DNA of 62,700 bases from Lachnospiraceae bacterium (GTDB taxonomy: Bacteria > Bacillota > Clostridia > Lachnospirales > Lachnospiraceae), in assembly GCA_015056795.1 (NCBI GenBank), contig SVFO01000025.1, positions 1-62,700 on the forward strand, read 5' to 3'. A program made the translations under genes and the position numbers. Under the pieces are notes generated by a model that saw nothing but the letters and a program-made list of their open reading frames with translations, did not search any database and was not told the origin of the DNA. Shown piece after piece: positions 42,862-51,154 of the stretch; the first letter of the stretch is position 1, and each line of letters begins with the position of its first letter.

Positions 42862-43833
42862 TTAATGCTCGGCCTTTCCCACCTTAATTTCGTTGAAGAA
42901 TGCCTCGTGATCCGAACAGCCTTCCTTTGTGTAGCGAATCGCTGCCCTCGGATGCTGGTTTAACAGCCCCGTAAGCAAATACTGAATGTCATAGCCCCAA
43001 ACAACGCCCTGCCTCTTTAAGCCCTCCATGTACTGATCAATAAACGGAAGGGCCTGCTCCATGTGATACTGCGAAAAGCCTTGCTTTTCCAAATATCCAA
43101 GAAGGAGCTCCATGGCACAATTTCCTGCGCCCCTTCCCATGGAATCATAGGTGCCGTCCAGCCAGGTTGCGCCTAATTCATGCGCCAGCATCGTATTCGA
43201 AAACGCCAGCTGCATGTTATTATGGGCATGCATGCCGACCTTTTTCCCATATTGATCTGCGACATCCAAAAAGGTCGTCACCAGGCGCTTTGCATGATCA
43301 GGATACAGTGCTCCATAGCTGTCAACAACATACAGAACGCTCGCAGGCGTCTTTGCCAACGTCGTCAGCGCTTCCCGCAAATCGCTCTCCTTTGCCTTAG
43401 AGATGGCCATCAGATTACAGCTTACCTCATAGCCCTTGTTTGCCGCATCCTCAATCATTTCTACCGCGCCAGGAATCGTTTCTAAATAGGTTGCCACCCT
43501 GATCATGTCAATCGGGCTTTCCTTCTTCGGACGAATGTCCTCATGAAAATCACATCTTCCCACGTCCGCCATGACGGCTATTTTCATGTTCGTGCGATTT
43601 TCTCCAACAATGGCCCGCATGTCCTCATCATCACAGTATTTCCACTTTCCGTTCTTGGCCGGATCAAACATCCTCTTCGACGCTTTATAACCAAATTCCA
43701 TATAATTTACGCCAGTTCGTAAATTCGTCTCATATAATGCCTTTACCAGTGCATCCTCAAAATAAAAATCATTGACCAGCCCGCCGTCGCGAAGCGTGGC
43801 ATCTACTATCTGAATTGCTATCTTGTCACACAT
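42862..43833 (-). CDS. HMGL/DRE-TIM family aldolase-like protein
   Basis: The 323-residue protein has the DRE-TIM metallolyase signature: IVDATLRDGGLVNDFYF near the N-terminus and the metal ligands in KVGMHAHNNMQLAF. Related enzymes are 4-hydroxy-2-oxovalerate aldolase and HMG-CoA lyase. The motif GTYDSMGRGAGNCAMELLLG fits the aldolase side. The C-terminus is short and lacks the dimerising domain of DmpG-type enzymes. The substrate is not deducible. It has its own promoter and may lead the operon that continues with the GHKL-type ATPase and 5'-nucleotidase genes. Confidence 0.82.
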   Translation of the reverse strand: MCDKIAIQIVDATLRDGGLVNDFYFEDALVKALYETNLRTGVNYMEFGYKASKRMFDPAKNGKWKYCDDEDMRAIVGENRTNMKIAVMADVGRCDFHEDIRPKKESPIDMIRVATYLETIPGAVEMIEDAANKGYEVSCNLMAISKAKESDLREALTTLAKTPASVLYVVDSYGALYPDHAKRLVTTFLDVADQYGKKVGMHAHNNMQLAFSNTMLAHELGATWLDGTYDSMGRGAGNCAMELLLGYLEKQGFSQYHMEQALPFIDQYMEGLKRQGVVWGYDIQYLLTGLLNQHPRAAIRYTKEGCSDHEAFFNEIKVGKAEH

Positions 43834-43855
43834 GTCTAAAATCTCCCTAACCTAA

Positions 43856-43884
43856 ATCATATCATTCTTATGCCAAAAAAGCAA
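43856..43884 (-). promoter_or_regulatory. Promoter of the aldolase-led gene run
   Basis: TTGCTT (43884-43879), 17 bp, TATGAT (43861-43856) on the minus strand. Confidence 0.5.
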
Positions 43885-43922
43885 CCATTGCTTGTTCTCG
43901 CAGAAAGTACATGATAAAAAGA

Positions 43923-43960
43923 AAATAAAAAAAACGGAACAACCTTCAAAAGTTGTTCCG
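43923..43960 (-). terminator. Terminator of the tRNA-Val/tRNA-Met transcript
   Basis: CGGAACAAC and GTTGTTCCG (43935-43943, 43952-43960) pair and eight T follow on the minus strand. Confidence 0.9.
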
Positions 43961-44003
43961 CACTGATTGTCCCTCTATGGTTTTCCCAAAAGGGCAAAAA
44001 AAA

Positions 44004-44077
44004 TAGCGAAGGGGGGATTCGAACCCTCGACACCACGGGTATGAACCGTGTGCTCTAGCCAACTGAGCTACTTCGCC
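44004..44077 (-). tRNA. tRNA-Met (anticodon CAT)
   Basis: The 74-nt cloverleaf has acceptor GGCGAAG with CTTCGCT (one G-U pair) and discriminator A. The D arm has GTAGCTCAGTTGGCTAGAGC. The anticodon stem ACGG/CCGT has loop TTCATAC. The T arm has GGTTCGAATCC. The normal pairing at the acceptor end suggests the elongator rather than the initiator. Confidence 0.95.
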
Positions 44078-44081
44078 ATAG

Positions 44082-44154
44082 TGGAAGTTATAGGGCTCGA
44101 ACCTATGACCCTCTGCTTGTAAGGCAGATGCTCTCCCAGCTGAGCTAAACTTCC
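44082..44154 (-). tRNA. tRNA-Val (anticodon TAC)
   Basis: The 73-nt cloverleaf has acceptor GGAAGTT with AACTTCC and discriminator A. The D arm is GCTCAGCTGGGAGAGC. The anticodon stem TCTGC/GCAGA has loop CTTACAA, and the T arm contains GGTTCGAGCC. It lies 4 bp upstream of tRNA-Met in the same transcript. Confidence 0.96.
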
Positions 44155-44181
44155 ATATCGGTCATTTTTGCCGACTTGATT

Positions 44182-44210
44182 AGTATACAATGGGTAGGCC
44201 TATTTGTCAA
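44182..44210 (-). promoter_or_regulatory. Promoter of the tRNA pair
   Basis: TTGACA (44210-44205), 17 bp, TATACT (44187-44182) on the minus strand, a near-perfect sigma-A promoter. Confidence 0.88.
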
Positions 44211-44274
44211 CTGTTTTTCTAATAACTTTTAAAGATTTATCAGTTTTCATAATAAGCTTAGTGTTCTCCCTAGT

Positions 44275-44304
44275 AAAATAAAGGAGCGAGTCGCCTCGCT
44301 CCTT
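44275..44304 (-). terminator. Terminator after the NlpC/P60 gene
   Basis: AAGGAGCGAG and CTCGCTCCTT (44281-44290, 44295-44304) form a 10-bp stem with a 4-nt loop. TATTTTAC follows on the minus strand. Confidence 0.85.
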
Positions 44305-44329
44305 CCCTCTTTTCATTTAGGAATCCTTT

Positions 44330-45373
44330 TTAATCCTTTAACATACGTACGCACTTGGTCGGCGTTCTGTAATTATACTTGCTGATTCGGATACCATACT
44401 TCGGACAGCTTGCATGGATAACCTGACCATTGCCGATGTACATTGCCACGTGATTGATGCTTCCGTTCTTGCTGTAGAAGATCAAATCACCAGGCTTTAA
44501 TTCAGAGGTCTTGATTGTCGTTCCGCCCTTTGACTGCGCACCGGAGGTTCTCTCGAGCTTCACGCCAAACTTCTTGTAAACTCCCTGTACAAATGCGGAG
44601 CAATCACAGCCCTTCGTCAGGCTCGTGCCACCGTACTTATACGGATTTCCCAAGAACTGCTTTGCATATTCTACAATGTCCACGCGAATATCGGATACGC
44701 CATTGCCATAGGTCAGCTCGGACATGGTGATCGCCGTATCCAGCTTCGTCTCAACCGTAACGAAATCAGAGAACACGTACGCATCCTCGTCATCCACCGT
44801 GACATGGATCCAGTCCTCTAAATCCTCGATGAACTCCAGCTCCTCACCCTTAGCAATCTGGGTCATGACCTGACTGTCGGTGGAAGGCTCCTGGCGAACG
44901 TTAAGACCATTCTCCTTTGCGATCGCAACGGTCTCGACAAAATCCTTTGCAATGCTGACGGCATCAGCACCAATCAGAAGATAATCACAGCTGACATAGC
45001 CGTTGACCTCGCCGGACGTAATCTTCGCCCAACCATCCTTAACCTCTAATACCTCACATGCCGCGTGATTACGCATCTTTCCCACAAGCTTGCCGCTGGT
45101 GGAGGGCGTCTCACGAACATTTAAATTTGCGCCGTCAGTATTTGCAATGCCAAGGTTGGTATAGCCCCAATGTGAACCCTTTGCCGCATCTGCATAAGCC
45201 ACAAGCTCCTCGGCAGAATAATCCATGTTGAAAATAGATGCCACGCCAATGCTGGAAAGAGAATCCTCCCCCCAGGTCGCAGCATTCGTATGCATAGGAA
45301 AGGCGGCAAAGCAAGCCACTGCCATTGCCGTCGATGCCACTCTTACAATATTTTTCATTCTTCTTTGATTCAT
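44330..45373 (-). CDS. Secreted NlpC/P60 peptidoglycan hydrolase with two SH3 domains
   Basis: The 347-residue protein starts with a signal peptide (VASTAMAVACFAAFPM, cleavage probably after TNA). Two bacterial SH3 domains follow (about 75-130, with LNVRETPSTSGKLVG, and about 145-205, with LNVRQEPSTDSQVMT), then a C-terminal NlpC/P60 peptidase. The catalytic Cys is in CDCSAFVQGVY, the His in SINHVAMYIGNG, and the third polar residue is probably the His in VIHASCPKYG. It should cleave stem-peptide bonds in the wall as an autolysin. WalR-like boxes lie at its promoter. Confidence 0.94.
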   Translation of the reverse strand: MNQRRMKNIVRVASTAMAVACFAAFPMHTNAATWGEDSLSSIGVASIFNMDYSAEELVAYADAAKGSHWGYTNLGIANTDGANLNVRETPSTSGKLVGKMRNHAACEVLEVKDGWAKITSGEVNGYVSCDYLLIGADAVSIAKDFVETVAIAKENGLNVRQEPSTDSQVMTQIAKGEELEFIEDLEDWIHVTVDDEDAYVFSDFVTVETKLDTAITMSELTYGNGVSDIRVDIVEYAKQFLGNPYKYGGTSLTKGCDCSAFVQGVYKKFGVKLERTSGAQSKGGTTIKTSELKPGDLIFYSKNGSINHVAMYIGNGQVIHASCPKYGIRISKYNYRTPTKCVRMLKD

Positions 45374-45451
45374 AATAAAATAACCTCGCGCCGTAAATCC
45401 CGTCTCCTACCCCAAAGGTTTCAGGCCACCAAACGCACCCCATTTTTATTT

Positions 45452-45478
45452 ATTACAAATTTGTTACAACCTGTTACA
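45452..45478 (-). promoter_or_regulatory. WalR (YycF)-like boxes at the NlpC/P60 promoter
   Basis: On the minus strand TGTAAC (45478-45473), TGTAAC (45468-45463) and TGTAAT (45457-45452) follow each other. The last two are 5 bp apart and fit the Bacillus WalR consensus TGTWAH-N5-TGTWAH; the first pair is 4 bp apart. They lie just downstream of the -10 box, a position that would suit repression. Regulation of cell-wall hydrolases by WalR is well established in Firmicutes; binding here is inferred. Confidence 0.5.
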
Positions 45479-45479
45479 A

Positions 45480-45509
45480 ATTATACCCTATTTTCTTCTC
45501 CCACGTCAA
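45480..45509 (-). promoter_or_regulatory. Promoter of the NlpC/P60 gene
   Basis: TTGACG (45509-45504), 18 bp, TATAAT (45485-45480) on the minus strand. Confidence 0.75.
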
Positions 45510-45589
45510 CCCCTAATTCTGACTTTTCGACATGCCATTTTGACAAGGCAGATCAAATTTCGGGACTGTTTTCCTTTTTTCGTCATGCC

Positions 45590-47230
45590 TTATGACGCTT
45601 CCTTCTCCGCATCCATAATAGCAAATGCAATGTTCGTTGCGTGATCAGAGACTCTCTCCAAACCAGAAATAACGTCGGAGAACAACATGCCAGCGGCCGG
45701 CGTACACTCGCCCTTGGAAAGTCTTTCCACATGCGCCTTCTGGAACTCACGCTCCATCTCATCGACATGATCCTCAAGCTCCACAACATCCTGCATGTGC
45801 TTGTACTCACTCTTTACAAACATTTCGATGGCGTACTGAACGATCTTATTGACCATCTCCAGCATCTCACCCATTTCTTTCTGGGCTTCCTTACTGAAGC
45901 TCGAACCATCCTCCTTGCGCTGTCTTGCACAATCTGCAACATTCTCCGCATGGTCACCGATACGCTCGATATCGTTCACGACATGGAACAGTGCACCGAT
46001 GCTCTTTAAGTCCTCGATGGGCAGCGTGCTCTGGTTAATCTTTACAAGATAATCCGTGATGGCATGGTTTAGGAAGTTGATGTTTTTCTCTACCTCATAA
46101 ACCTCCTCGATGTCCTCCTCGTCCAGCGTGATCAGTGCGTTCATGGCGCGGTTTAGATTCTCGCTTGCGAGGGAAGCCATACGGTCAAGCTCCTTGATGA
46201 CCTCGACCACTGCCGTTGCAGGATTGAAGACCACCTTATCACCAATGTATTTCAGCTGATAGCTCTCGCGGTAACCAACCTTCTTGTCCTCGCCAGGCAC
46301 GCAAAGGCAAGCCAACTTTACGATCAGGTTCGAGAACGGGAACAGCACAATTACCTGGAAAATCTTGATCAGCGTATGTGCGTTTGCAACAAATCGTCCG
46401 TTGTCGGCAGAGATCTTCTGGATCATGTGGATCACAGGCTCCTCCGCAAAGAACAAAATCACATAGATCAGCAGCGTGCCGATCACGTTAAACCAAAAGT
46501 GAATCAGTGCCGTGCGCTTCGCTTCCTTCTTACCGGCAAGGGAGGCAAGCAGCGCCGTCGAGCAGGCACCAATGTTACAGCCAAGAATAATGTACAGCGT
46601 AATCGGCAGGGACAACAGATCCTGATTTGCGAGGAGCAAAACGATGCTGACCGTCACGGAAGAGCTCTGAATGACGGAGGTCAAAACCAATCCCATCAGC
46701 GTTGCGAAGAGATGATGTCCCTCCACGGATGCCAGCAGATTTACCACTGCAGGCTCACTCTTCATCGCTGCCATCGCACTCGACATCGTGCTCAGTCCAA
46801 GGAAGAGCACGCCAAAACCGATCACGATTTCGGAGAACTTCTTGACCTTGTCGTTCTTGACAAACATCATGCAAAGAACGCCCGCAAGCAATATCACGGG
46901 AGCATATGCTGATAAATTAAACGAAACGAGCTGTGAGGTAACTGTGGTACCGATGTTGGCACCGAAGATCACGCCTGCTGCCTGAAACAGATTCATCAGG
47001 CCTGCGTTTACAAAGCTGACGACCATGGCCGTACAGGCTGAAGACGATTGAATGATGGCGGTAAAAATAACGCCGACGACCATACCCGTAAAACGGTTGG
47101 TTGTAAAAATCTCTAGGATGTGTCTTAATTTGGCACCGGCCACCTTTTCGATGGAGTCACTCATGACTCGCATGCCGAACAAAAAGAGCCCTAAACCGCC
47201 TGCCATTGTTAATAGAACGCTTGCACTCAT
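45590..47230 (-). CDS. Na/Pi cotransporter family protein with PhoU-like tail
   Basis: ATG 47230 (MSASVLLTMAGGLGLFLFG) is the likely start; upstream in-frame codons lie in the promoter leader. The 546-residue protein has two inverted Na/Pi cotransporter repeats, each with the QSSS motif (FTAIIQSSSACTAMVVSF and TSVIQSSSVTVSIVLLL) and GANIGTT/GCNIGAC. A cytoplasmic PhoU-like helical domain fills about residues 340-540 (DIERIGDHAENVADC, GLERVSDHATNIAFAI). It takes up phosphate with sodium; the PhoU-like part probably senses or regulates. The family length is normal. Confidence 0.94.
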   Translation of the reverse strand: MSASVLLTMAGGLGLFLFGMRVMSDSIEKVAGAKLRHILEIFTTNRFTGMVVGVIFTAIIQSSSACTAMVVSFVNAGLMNLFQAAGVIFGANIGTTVTSQLVSFNLSAYAPVILLAGVLCMMFVKNDKVKKFSEIVIGFGVLFLGLSTMSSAMAAMKSEPAVVNLLASVEGHHLFATLMGLVLTSVIQSSSVTVSIVLLLANQDLLSLPITLYIILGCNIGACSTALLASLAGKKEAKRTALIHFWFNVIGTLLIYVILFFAEEPVIHMIQKISADNGRFVANAHTLIKIFQVIVLFPFSNLIVKLACLCVPGEDKKVGYRESYQLKYIGDKVVFNPATAVVEVIKELDRMASLASENLNRAMNALITLDEEDIEEVYEVEKNINFLNHAITDYLVKINQSTLPIEDLKSIGALFHVVNDIERIGDHAENVADCARQRKEDGSSFSKEAQKEMGEMLEMVNKIVQYAIEMFVKSEYKHMQDVVELEDHVDEMEREFQKAHVERLSKGECTPAAGMLFSDVISGLERVSDHATNIAFAIMDAEKEAS

Positions 47231-47304
47231 ATAACTTTCCCTTCGTATTTTCCTCTCTACCCCAGAGAGGCTATCCATGTTCATCCCAATCCACACACAT
47301 CTCT

Positions 47305-47333
47305 ATTCTAAGGGATAATCAGGAAAGTTACAA
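47305..47333 (-). promoter_or_regulatory. Promoter of the Na/Pi cotransporter gene
   Basis: TTGTAA (47333-47328), 17 bp, TAGAAT (47310-47305) on the minus strand. Confidence 0.55.
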
Positions 47334-47440
47334 GTACTTTTTCGGAAATTATCGTTTTTTCGTCTCTTGCTTTACAAAAGGCCATTCACATACCAAACAT
47401 TTCCCTTTCTGCGCAGGTTTATGCTTCGCAGTCTGCGACA

Positions 47441-48409
47441 TCAGCCTCTTCCAGCGGCAACGTCCCTGGAGATCTGTGCCTTCAGGGCATCCAGGCTCTC
47501 AAATTTCTGCTCTGGGCGCTGAAAATGATGCAGATAAACGGTAATCTCCTTTCCATAGAGATCCCCGTCAAAATCATAAAGGAAGGTCTCAACGCTGATG
47601 TGACTGGCAGGTAACTCCTTCTTCGCCGCTTGCGCCTCTTTTCCTGGCAGCACGTTATCCTGCCCTGTTTCGCTGACGGTAGGTCGTCTGCCAATATTTG
47701 TTATTGCGGGATAGAGTCTTCCCTCCACACGCACCTTCGAAAAATACACGCCAAAGGGCGGCAACAGCTTGTCCTCCTCAGGCAATATGTTCAAGGTCGG
47801 GAAGCCCAGGGAATGTCCCAGATGTCTCCCGTGTGATACCACGCCATTGATAAAAAACGGTTCGCCTAAAAAGCGCGTAACCTCCTCCATCTTGCCCTGC
47901 TCCAACAGGCTGCGGACATAGGTAGAGCTCGCCTGCACGCCATCCACGCTCACCTTCGGAATCGTCTTTACCTCAAACGAAAGCTCGTCTGCAAGACTCC
48001 GCAGAAGCTCTGCATTTCCCTTTCCATACTGACCAAAGGACAGATCCTCTCCAGCCGCGATAAATCTTCCGCAAAGGGCTCCCGAAAGATATCTTCTCGC
48101 AAATTCCTCCGCTGGGGTCGCCGCCGTCGCAAAATTCATGGGAAATTCCACCAGCACGTCCACGCCAAGCTCCTCAAAAATCCTGCGCTTCTCCCTGCGG
48201 GTTGTCAAAACCTTCCCGTCGCTTAAGCCAAATAAAACGGCAGGCGAAACGTCAAACGTAAACACGCAGGCCTCGAGTCCATCCTTTTTCTTCTCCAGGA
48301 TCTCCTCCAGAAGCCTACGATGCCCGACATGCACGCCGTCAAACTTGCCGATCGCAATCGCCGTCTCTCTATTTAATTGAAAATCCACGCTTTCCGATAT
48401 GATTTCCAA
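47441..48409 (-). CDS. ribF: Bifunctional riboflavin kinase/FAD synthetase
   Basis: RibF makes FMN and then FAD from riboflavin. The N-terminal nucleotidyltransferase has AIGKFDGVHVGHRRLLEEI, and the C-terminal flavokinase has GRHLGHSLGFPTLNI, FGVYFSKV and NIGRRPTV. The 322-residue length is about standard, with a short insert (GKEAQAAKKELPAS). It is the last gene of the rimP-to-ribF run. No FMN riboswitch was seen upstream, as expected for an internal operon gene. Confidence 0.95.
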   Translation of the reverse strand: MEIISESVDFQLNRETAIAIGKFDGVHVGHRRLLEEILEKKKDGLEACVFTFDVSPAVLFGLSDGKVLTTRREKRRIFEELGVDVLVEFPMNFATAATPAEEFARRYLSGALCGRFIAAGEDLSFGQYGKGNAELLRSLADELSFEVKTIPKVSVDGVQASSTYVRSLLEQGKMEEVTRFLGEPFFINGVVSHGRHLGHSLGFPTLNILPEEDKLLPPFGVYFSKVRVEGRLYPAITNIGRRPTVSETGQDNVLPGKEAQAAKKELPASHISVETFLYDFDGDLYGKEITVYLHHFQRPEQKFESLDALKAQISRDVAAGRG

Positions 48410-48537
48410 AATGCTTCCTCACTTCAACCAAAGAATCTACTAGTCCGATAGAATTCTTAAATTACTTTCACGCCATGCATCCATTCTACCGCTTTTATCA
48501 CGAAAGCCTCTTCACGAATTGCATCGCTGAGACAGTA

Positions 48538-49521
48538 TCACAAGAACATCTTCACGGGACGAAAGCATCTCTCATGACCTGCATACTCAAACACGCCAAG
48601 GAAATTGCCTTCCGAGGTACACATGCGAACCCGCTCGCCTTTTTCGAAGCCAGCGCCTTTTTCTACCATACCATCCACTGCTTTCTTTGCCATACAACTC
48701 GATGCTTGATCTGCCTTACTACCAGCCCTGCCCGCATCTTCCGTAATTACCACTTTATCCGCAGAAATGACATTGCCATTCAGGAGATATTTATCCGCCT
48801 CAGGGATGGTACAAACCCTTCTAAGGTCCTCAAACACGACCTCCGTAGGAGTCAGTATCTGTTCCAGAGCCCCGTCGTCGCGGATCCTTTCGATTTCTGA
48901 AAGGGTATGCGCCTGCTCCAGCGTAAACCTCCCGACCTTCGTTCTCACCAAGGATTTCATGGTGCCGCCGCATCCCAGCTTCTCACCGATGTCAGCGCAG
49001 AGCGTGCGAATATATGTCCCCTTCGTGCAGCAAACGCGCAGCTTGACGACGGGCAGCTGCATGTCCAAAATCTCCAGCTCCAGGATTTCCACGCGTCTCG
49101 CCTTCCGCTCTATTTCCTTCCCCTCGCGGGCAAGCTCATAAAGCTTCTTGCCATTGACCTTCAGGGCGCTGTACATGGGAGGGATCTGGTCATACGAGCC
49201 GACAAAGCTCATGGCTGCCTCGCGCACCTGCTCCTGTGTCGCATCGATGGGATGCTCCTGAAGTACCGTTCCCGAAATGTCCTGCGTGTCCGTAGACACA
49301 CCTAAAAGAAGCTCTGCCACATACTCCTTGTCCCTTTCGGTGAGCATGTCACAGAGCTTGGTTCCGGTTCCCAGACACACGGGCAAAACGCCCGTGGCAT
49401 CCGGATCCAGCGTTCCCGTGTGACCAATCTTTTTTTGCTTACATATGCCCCGCATCTTTGCCACAACGTCATTCGAAGTAAAGCCGGGTTCCTTTTTTAC
49501 GATGATAATGCCGTTTAACAT
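48538..49521 (-). CDS. truB: tRNA pseudouridine(55) synthase TruB
   Basis: TruB makes pseudouridine 55 in the T loop of tRNAs. Motifs are MLNGIIIVKKEPGFTSNDVV, the catalytic GHTGTLDPDATGVLPVC with the active-site Asp, and CTKGTYIRTLCADIGEKLG. At 327 residues it is a little long: about 30 extra residues (AGRAGSKADQASSCMAKK) break the C-terminal PUA-like part. It lies 55 bp after nrnA in the conserved order. Confidence 0.95.
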   Translation of the reverse strand: MLNGIIIVKKEPGFTSNDVVAKMRGICKQKKIGHTGTLDPDATGVLPVCLGTGTKLCDMLTERDKEYVAELLLGVSTDTQDISGTVLQEHPIDATQEQVREAAMSFVGSYDQIPPMYSALKVNGKKLYELAREGKEIERKARRVEILELEILDMQLPVVKLRVCCTKGTYIRTLCADIGEKLGCGGTMKSLVRTKVGRFTLEQAHTLSEIERIRDDGALEQILTPTEVVFEDLRRVCTIPEADKYLLNGNVISADKVVITEDAGRAGSKADQASSCMAKKAVDGMVEKGAGFEKGERVRMCTSEGNFLGVFEYAGHERCFRPVKMFL

Positions 49522-49576
49522 ATCTGTCTCATCCGCCTGCCATACAGCAGCTTCTCAATCAGTCTGCCGTTTCTCA

Positions 49577-50530
49577 CTAAATCAGTTGCTTCTCAATCTC
49601 CGCAGACAGGTTGTTCACGCAGTCATGGAAGGTTCCCTTCATGGTGCAGCCTGCCGCGCGCGCATGTCCGCCGCCGCCAAAATATGCTGCCACCTTTGCC
49701 GCGTCAACCTTTTGATCCGTGCGCAGACTTACCTTATACTCCAGCGTGTCCGTCTCATACATGAAAATGGCACAGCTGATTCCCTTAATGTTGCGAAGCT
49801 GATTTACGATTCCCTCGAAATCACGCGTGGTGACACCATAGAAATCCATCGTCTTGCGGTCGATCACGCTGACAACACATCTGCCGTCCATGAAACGCAC
49901 GCTCTCCATCAGAGCTCGGCCCATGATCTGCGCCTGAACATAGGTCTTCTGGTAAAAGGTCTCCTGAATGATGCGGTAAAAATCAAAGCCATAGCTAATC
50001 AGATGCGCTGCCTTCCGCAGCGTCTCAGGCGTCGTGTTCTCATACTGGAACACGCCCGTATCATGTACCATGCCGACATAGATGGACTTCGCCGTCTCCA
50101 CGTCCATGCGCTCTGTATCCATCAGATCATAGATCAGCTCGCAGGCTGCTCCCACCTTCGGATCAACATAGTTCAAGTCGCCGCAGCCATTCGCATTGGT
50201 GATGTGATGGTCGACGTTGATGACCTTTCCTGCACCATCCGCATACTTCGCTGCAAGACCCGTACGCTCTAAATTACAATCCAAAATAAAGAACACGTCA
50301 AACGGCTCCTGATCAGGGAAATCATGAATGATCTCCTCATATCCGCAAAGCTCTGCAAATACGGGATCGGGCTCCTCCAAAAACACAAGAACCTCTGCTC
50401 CCGCTAAATTCTGTTTCAAATAATGCCATACTGCAAGGCACGCGCCAACGCAGTCGCCATCAGGCTTTTTATGTCCTGAGATGGCGATGCGCTTCGCCCC
50501 TGCACATTCCTTTAACAAATCAAATTTCAT
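49577..50530 (-). CDS. nrnA: DHH/DHHA1 oligoribonuclease/pAp phosphatase NrnA
   Basis: NrnA degrades short oligonucleotides and the nucleotide pAp in Firmicutes. The 317-residue protein has the DHH-family motifs: GHKKPDGDCVGACLA, FFILDCNLERTG, INVDHHITNANGCGDLNYVD and a late GGGGHARAAGCTM from the DHHA1 domain. Members of this family can also hydrolyse cyclic di-AMP or pApA. The gene lies between rbfA and truB, the usual place. Confidence 0.94.
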   Translation of the reverse strand: MKFDLLKECAGAKRIAISGHKKPDGDCVGACLAVWHYLKQNLAGAEVLVFLEEPDPVFAELCGYEEIIHDFPDQEPFDVFFILDCNLERTGLAAKYADGAGKVINVDHHITNANGCGDLNYVDPKVGAACELIYDLMDTERMDVETAKSIYVGMVHDTGVFQYENTTPETLRKAAHLISYGFDFYRIIQETFYQKTYVQAQIMGRALMESVRFMDGRCVVSVIDRKTMDFYGVTTRDFEGIVNQLRNIKGISCAIFMYETDTLEYKVSLRTDQKVDAAKVAAYFGGGGHARAAGCTMKGTFHDCVNNLSAEIEKQLI

Positions 50531-50581
50531 ACTTTCTGAAGGCTCCTCTCAACCCTTATCAACAATCCTTTTTCGCCTTCT

Positions 50582-51052
50582 CTACTCTTCGACTTTTTCC
50601 TCGTCGTCCAAGTCCTCGTCATCGTCCAGTTCGTCTTCCGATGCTTCTTCATCTTCTGACAGCTCTACGGTCTCGCCCCTCTGGATGGCACTCTGACGAT
50701 CCTGTGCCATAACCTCATCAATCTTATGCGACATGTTGACGCCGTAAGCGATGGACTGATCCATCACGAACGTAATCTCAGGCGTGTTACGCAGATTGAT
50801 CGTATGGGCAAGCTGCCTGCGAATATAACCCATGGCGGAATTCAAGCCCTCGATGGTCTTCTTGCAGGCATCCTCACCACCCAGCACGCTAATCCATGCC
50901 TTGCAGCTCTTTAAGTCAGGAGCTACCTCCACTGCAACGACACTGGTCCAGGGACTGATACGCGGATCCTTAATTTCCTTGCGGATGATCTCCGCAAGGA
51001 CCTTCTGAACCTCCCCGTTGATACGGGTATTTTTAATGCTATTTTTTCTCAT
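50582..51052 (-). CDS. rbfA: Ribosome-binding factor A
   Basis: RbfA helps 30S maturation at the 16S rRNA 5' end. The KH-like core is complete: NTRINGEVQKVLAEIIRKEI, KDPRISPWTSVVAVEVAPDL and LRNTPEITFVMDQSIAYGV. The 156-residue protein is longer than usual (about 120) because of an acidic tail (SEDEEASEDELDDDEDLDD). It stands between infB and nrnA. Confidence 0.95.
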   Translation of the reverse strand: MRKNSIKNTRINGEVQKVLAEIIRKEIKDPRISPWTSVVAVEVAPDLKSCKAWISVLGGEDACKKTIEGLNSAMGYIRRQLAHTINLRNTPEITFVMDQSIAYGVNMSHKIDEVMAQDRQSAIQRGETVELSEDEEASEDELDDDEDLDDEEKVEE

Positions 51053-51070
51053 TCAAAAATCACCTCATCC

Positions 51071-51136
51071 GTCTGCCTTCAGCAGACAATTTCAGCTTTT
51101 CCAGCGCAGAAGGCATCTTCCCACACTTCGTGTGGG
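51071..51136 (-). promoter_or_regulatory. Two hairpins between infB and rbfA
   Basis: CCCACAC-ttc-GTGTGGG (51120-51136) and GTCTGC-cttca-GCAGAC (51071-51087) lie in the 102-bp gap. Neither has a T run. They may set mRNA stability between the long infB and the short rbfA. Confidence 0.45.
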
Positions 51137-51154
51137 CCCCTCCTTCAACTAGGA

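Noticed and set aside
48410..48537. FMN riboswitch controlling ribF
   Set aside because: The gap between truB and ribF is only 128 bp and I saw no RFN-type conserved boxes; ribF is expressed as part of the operon.
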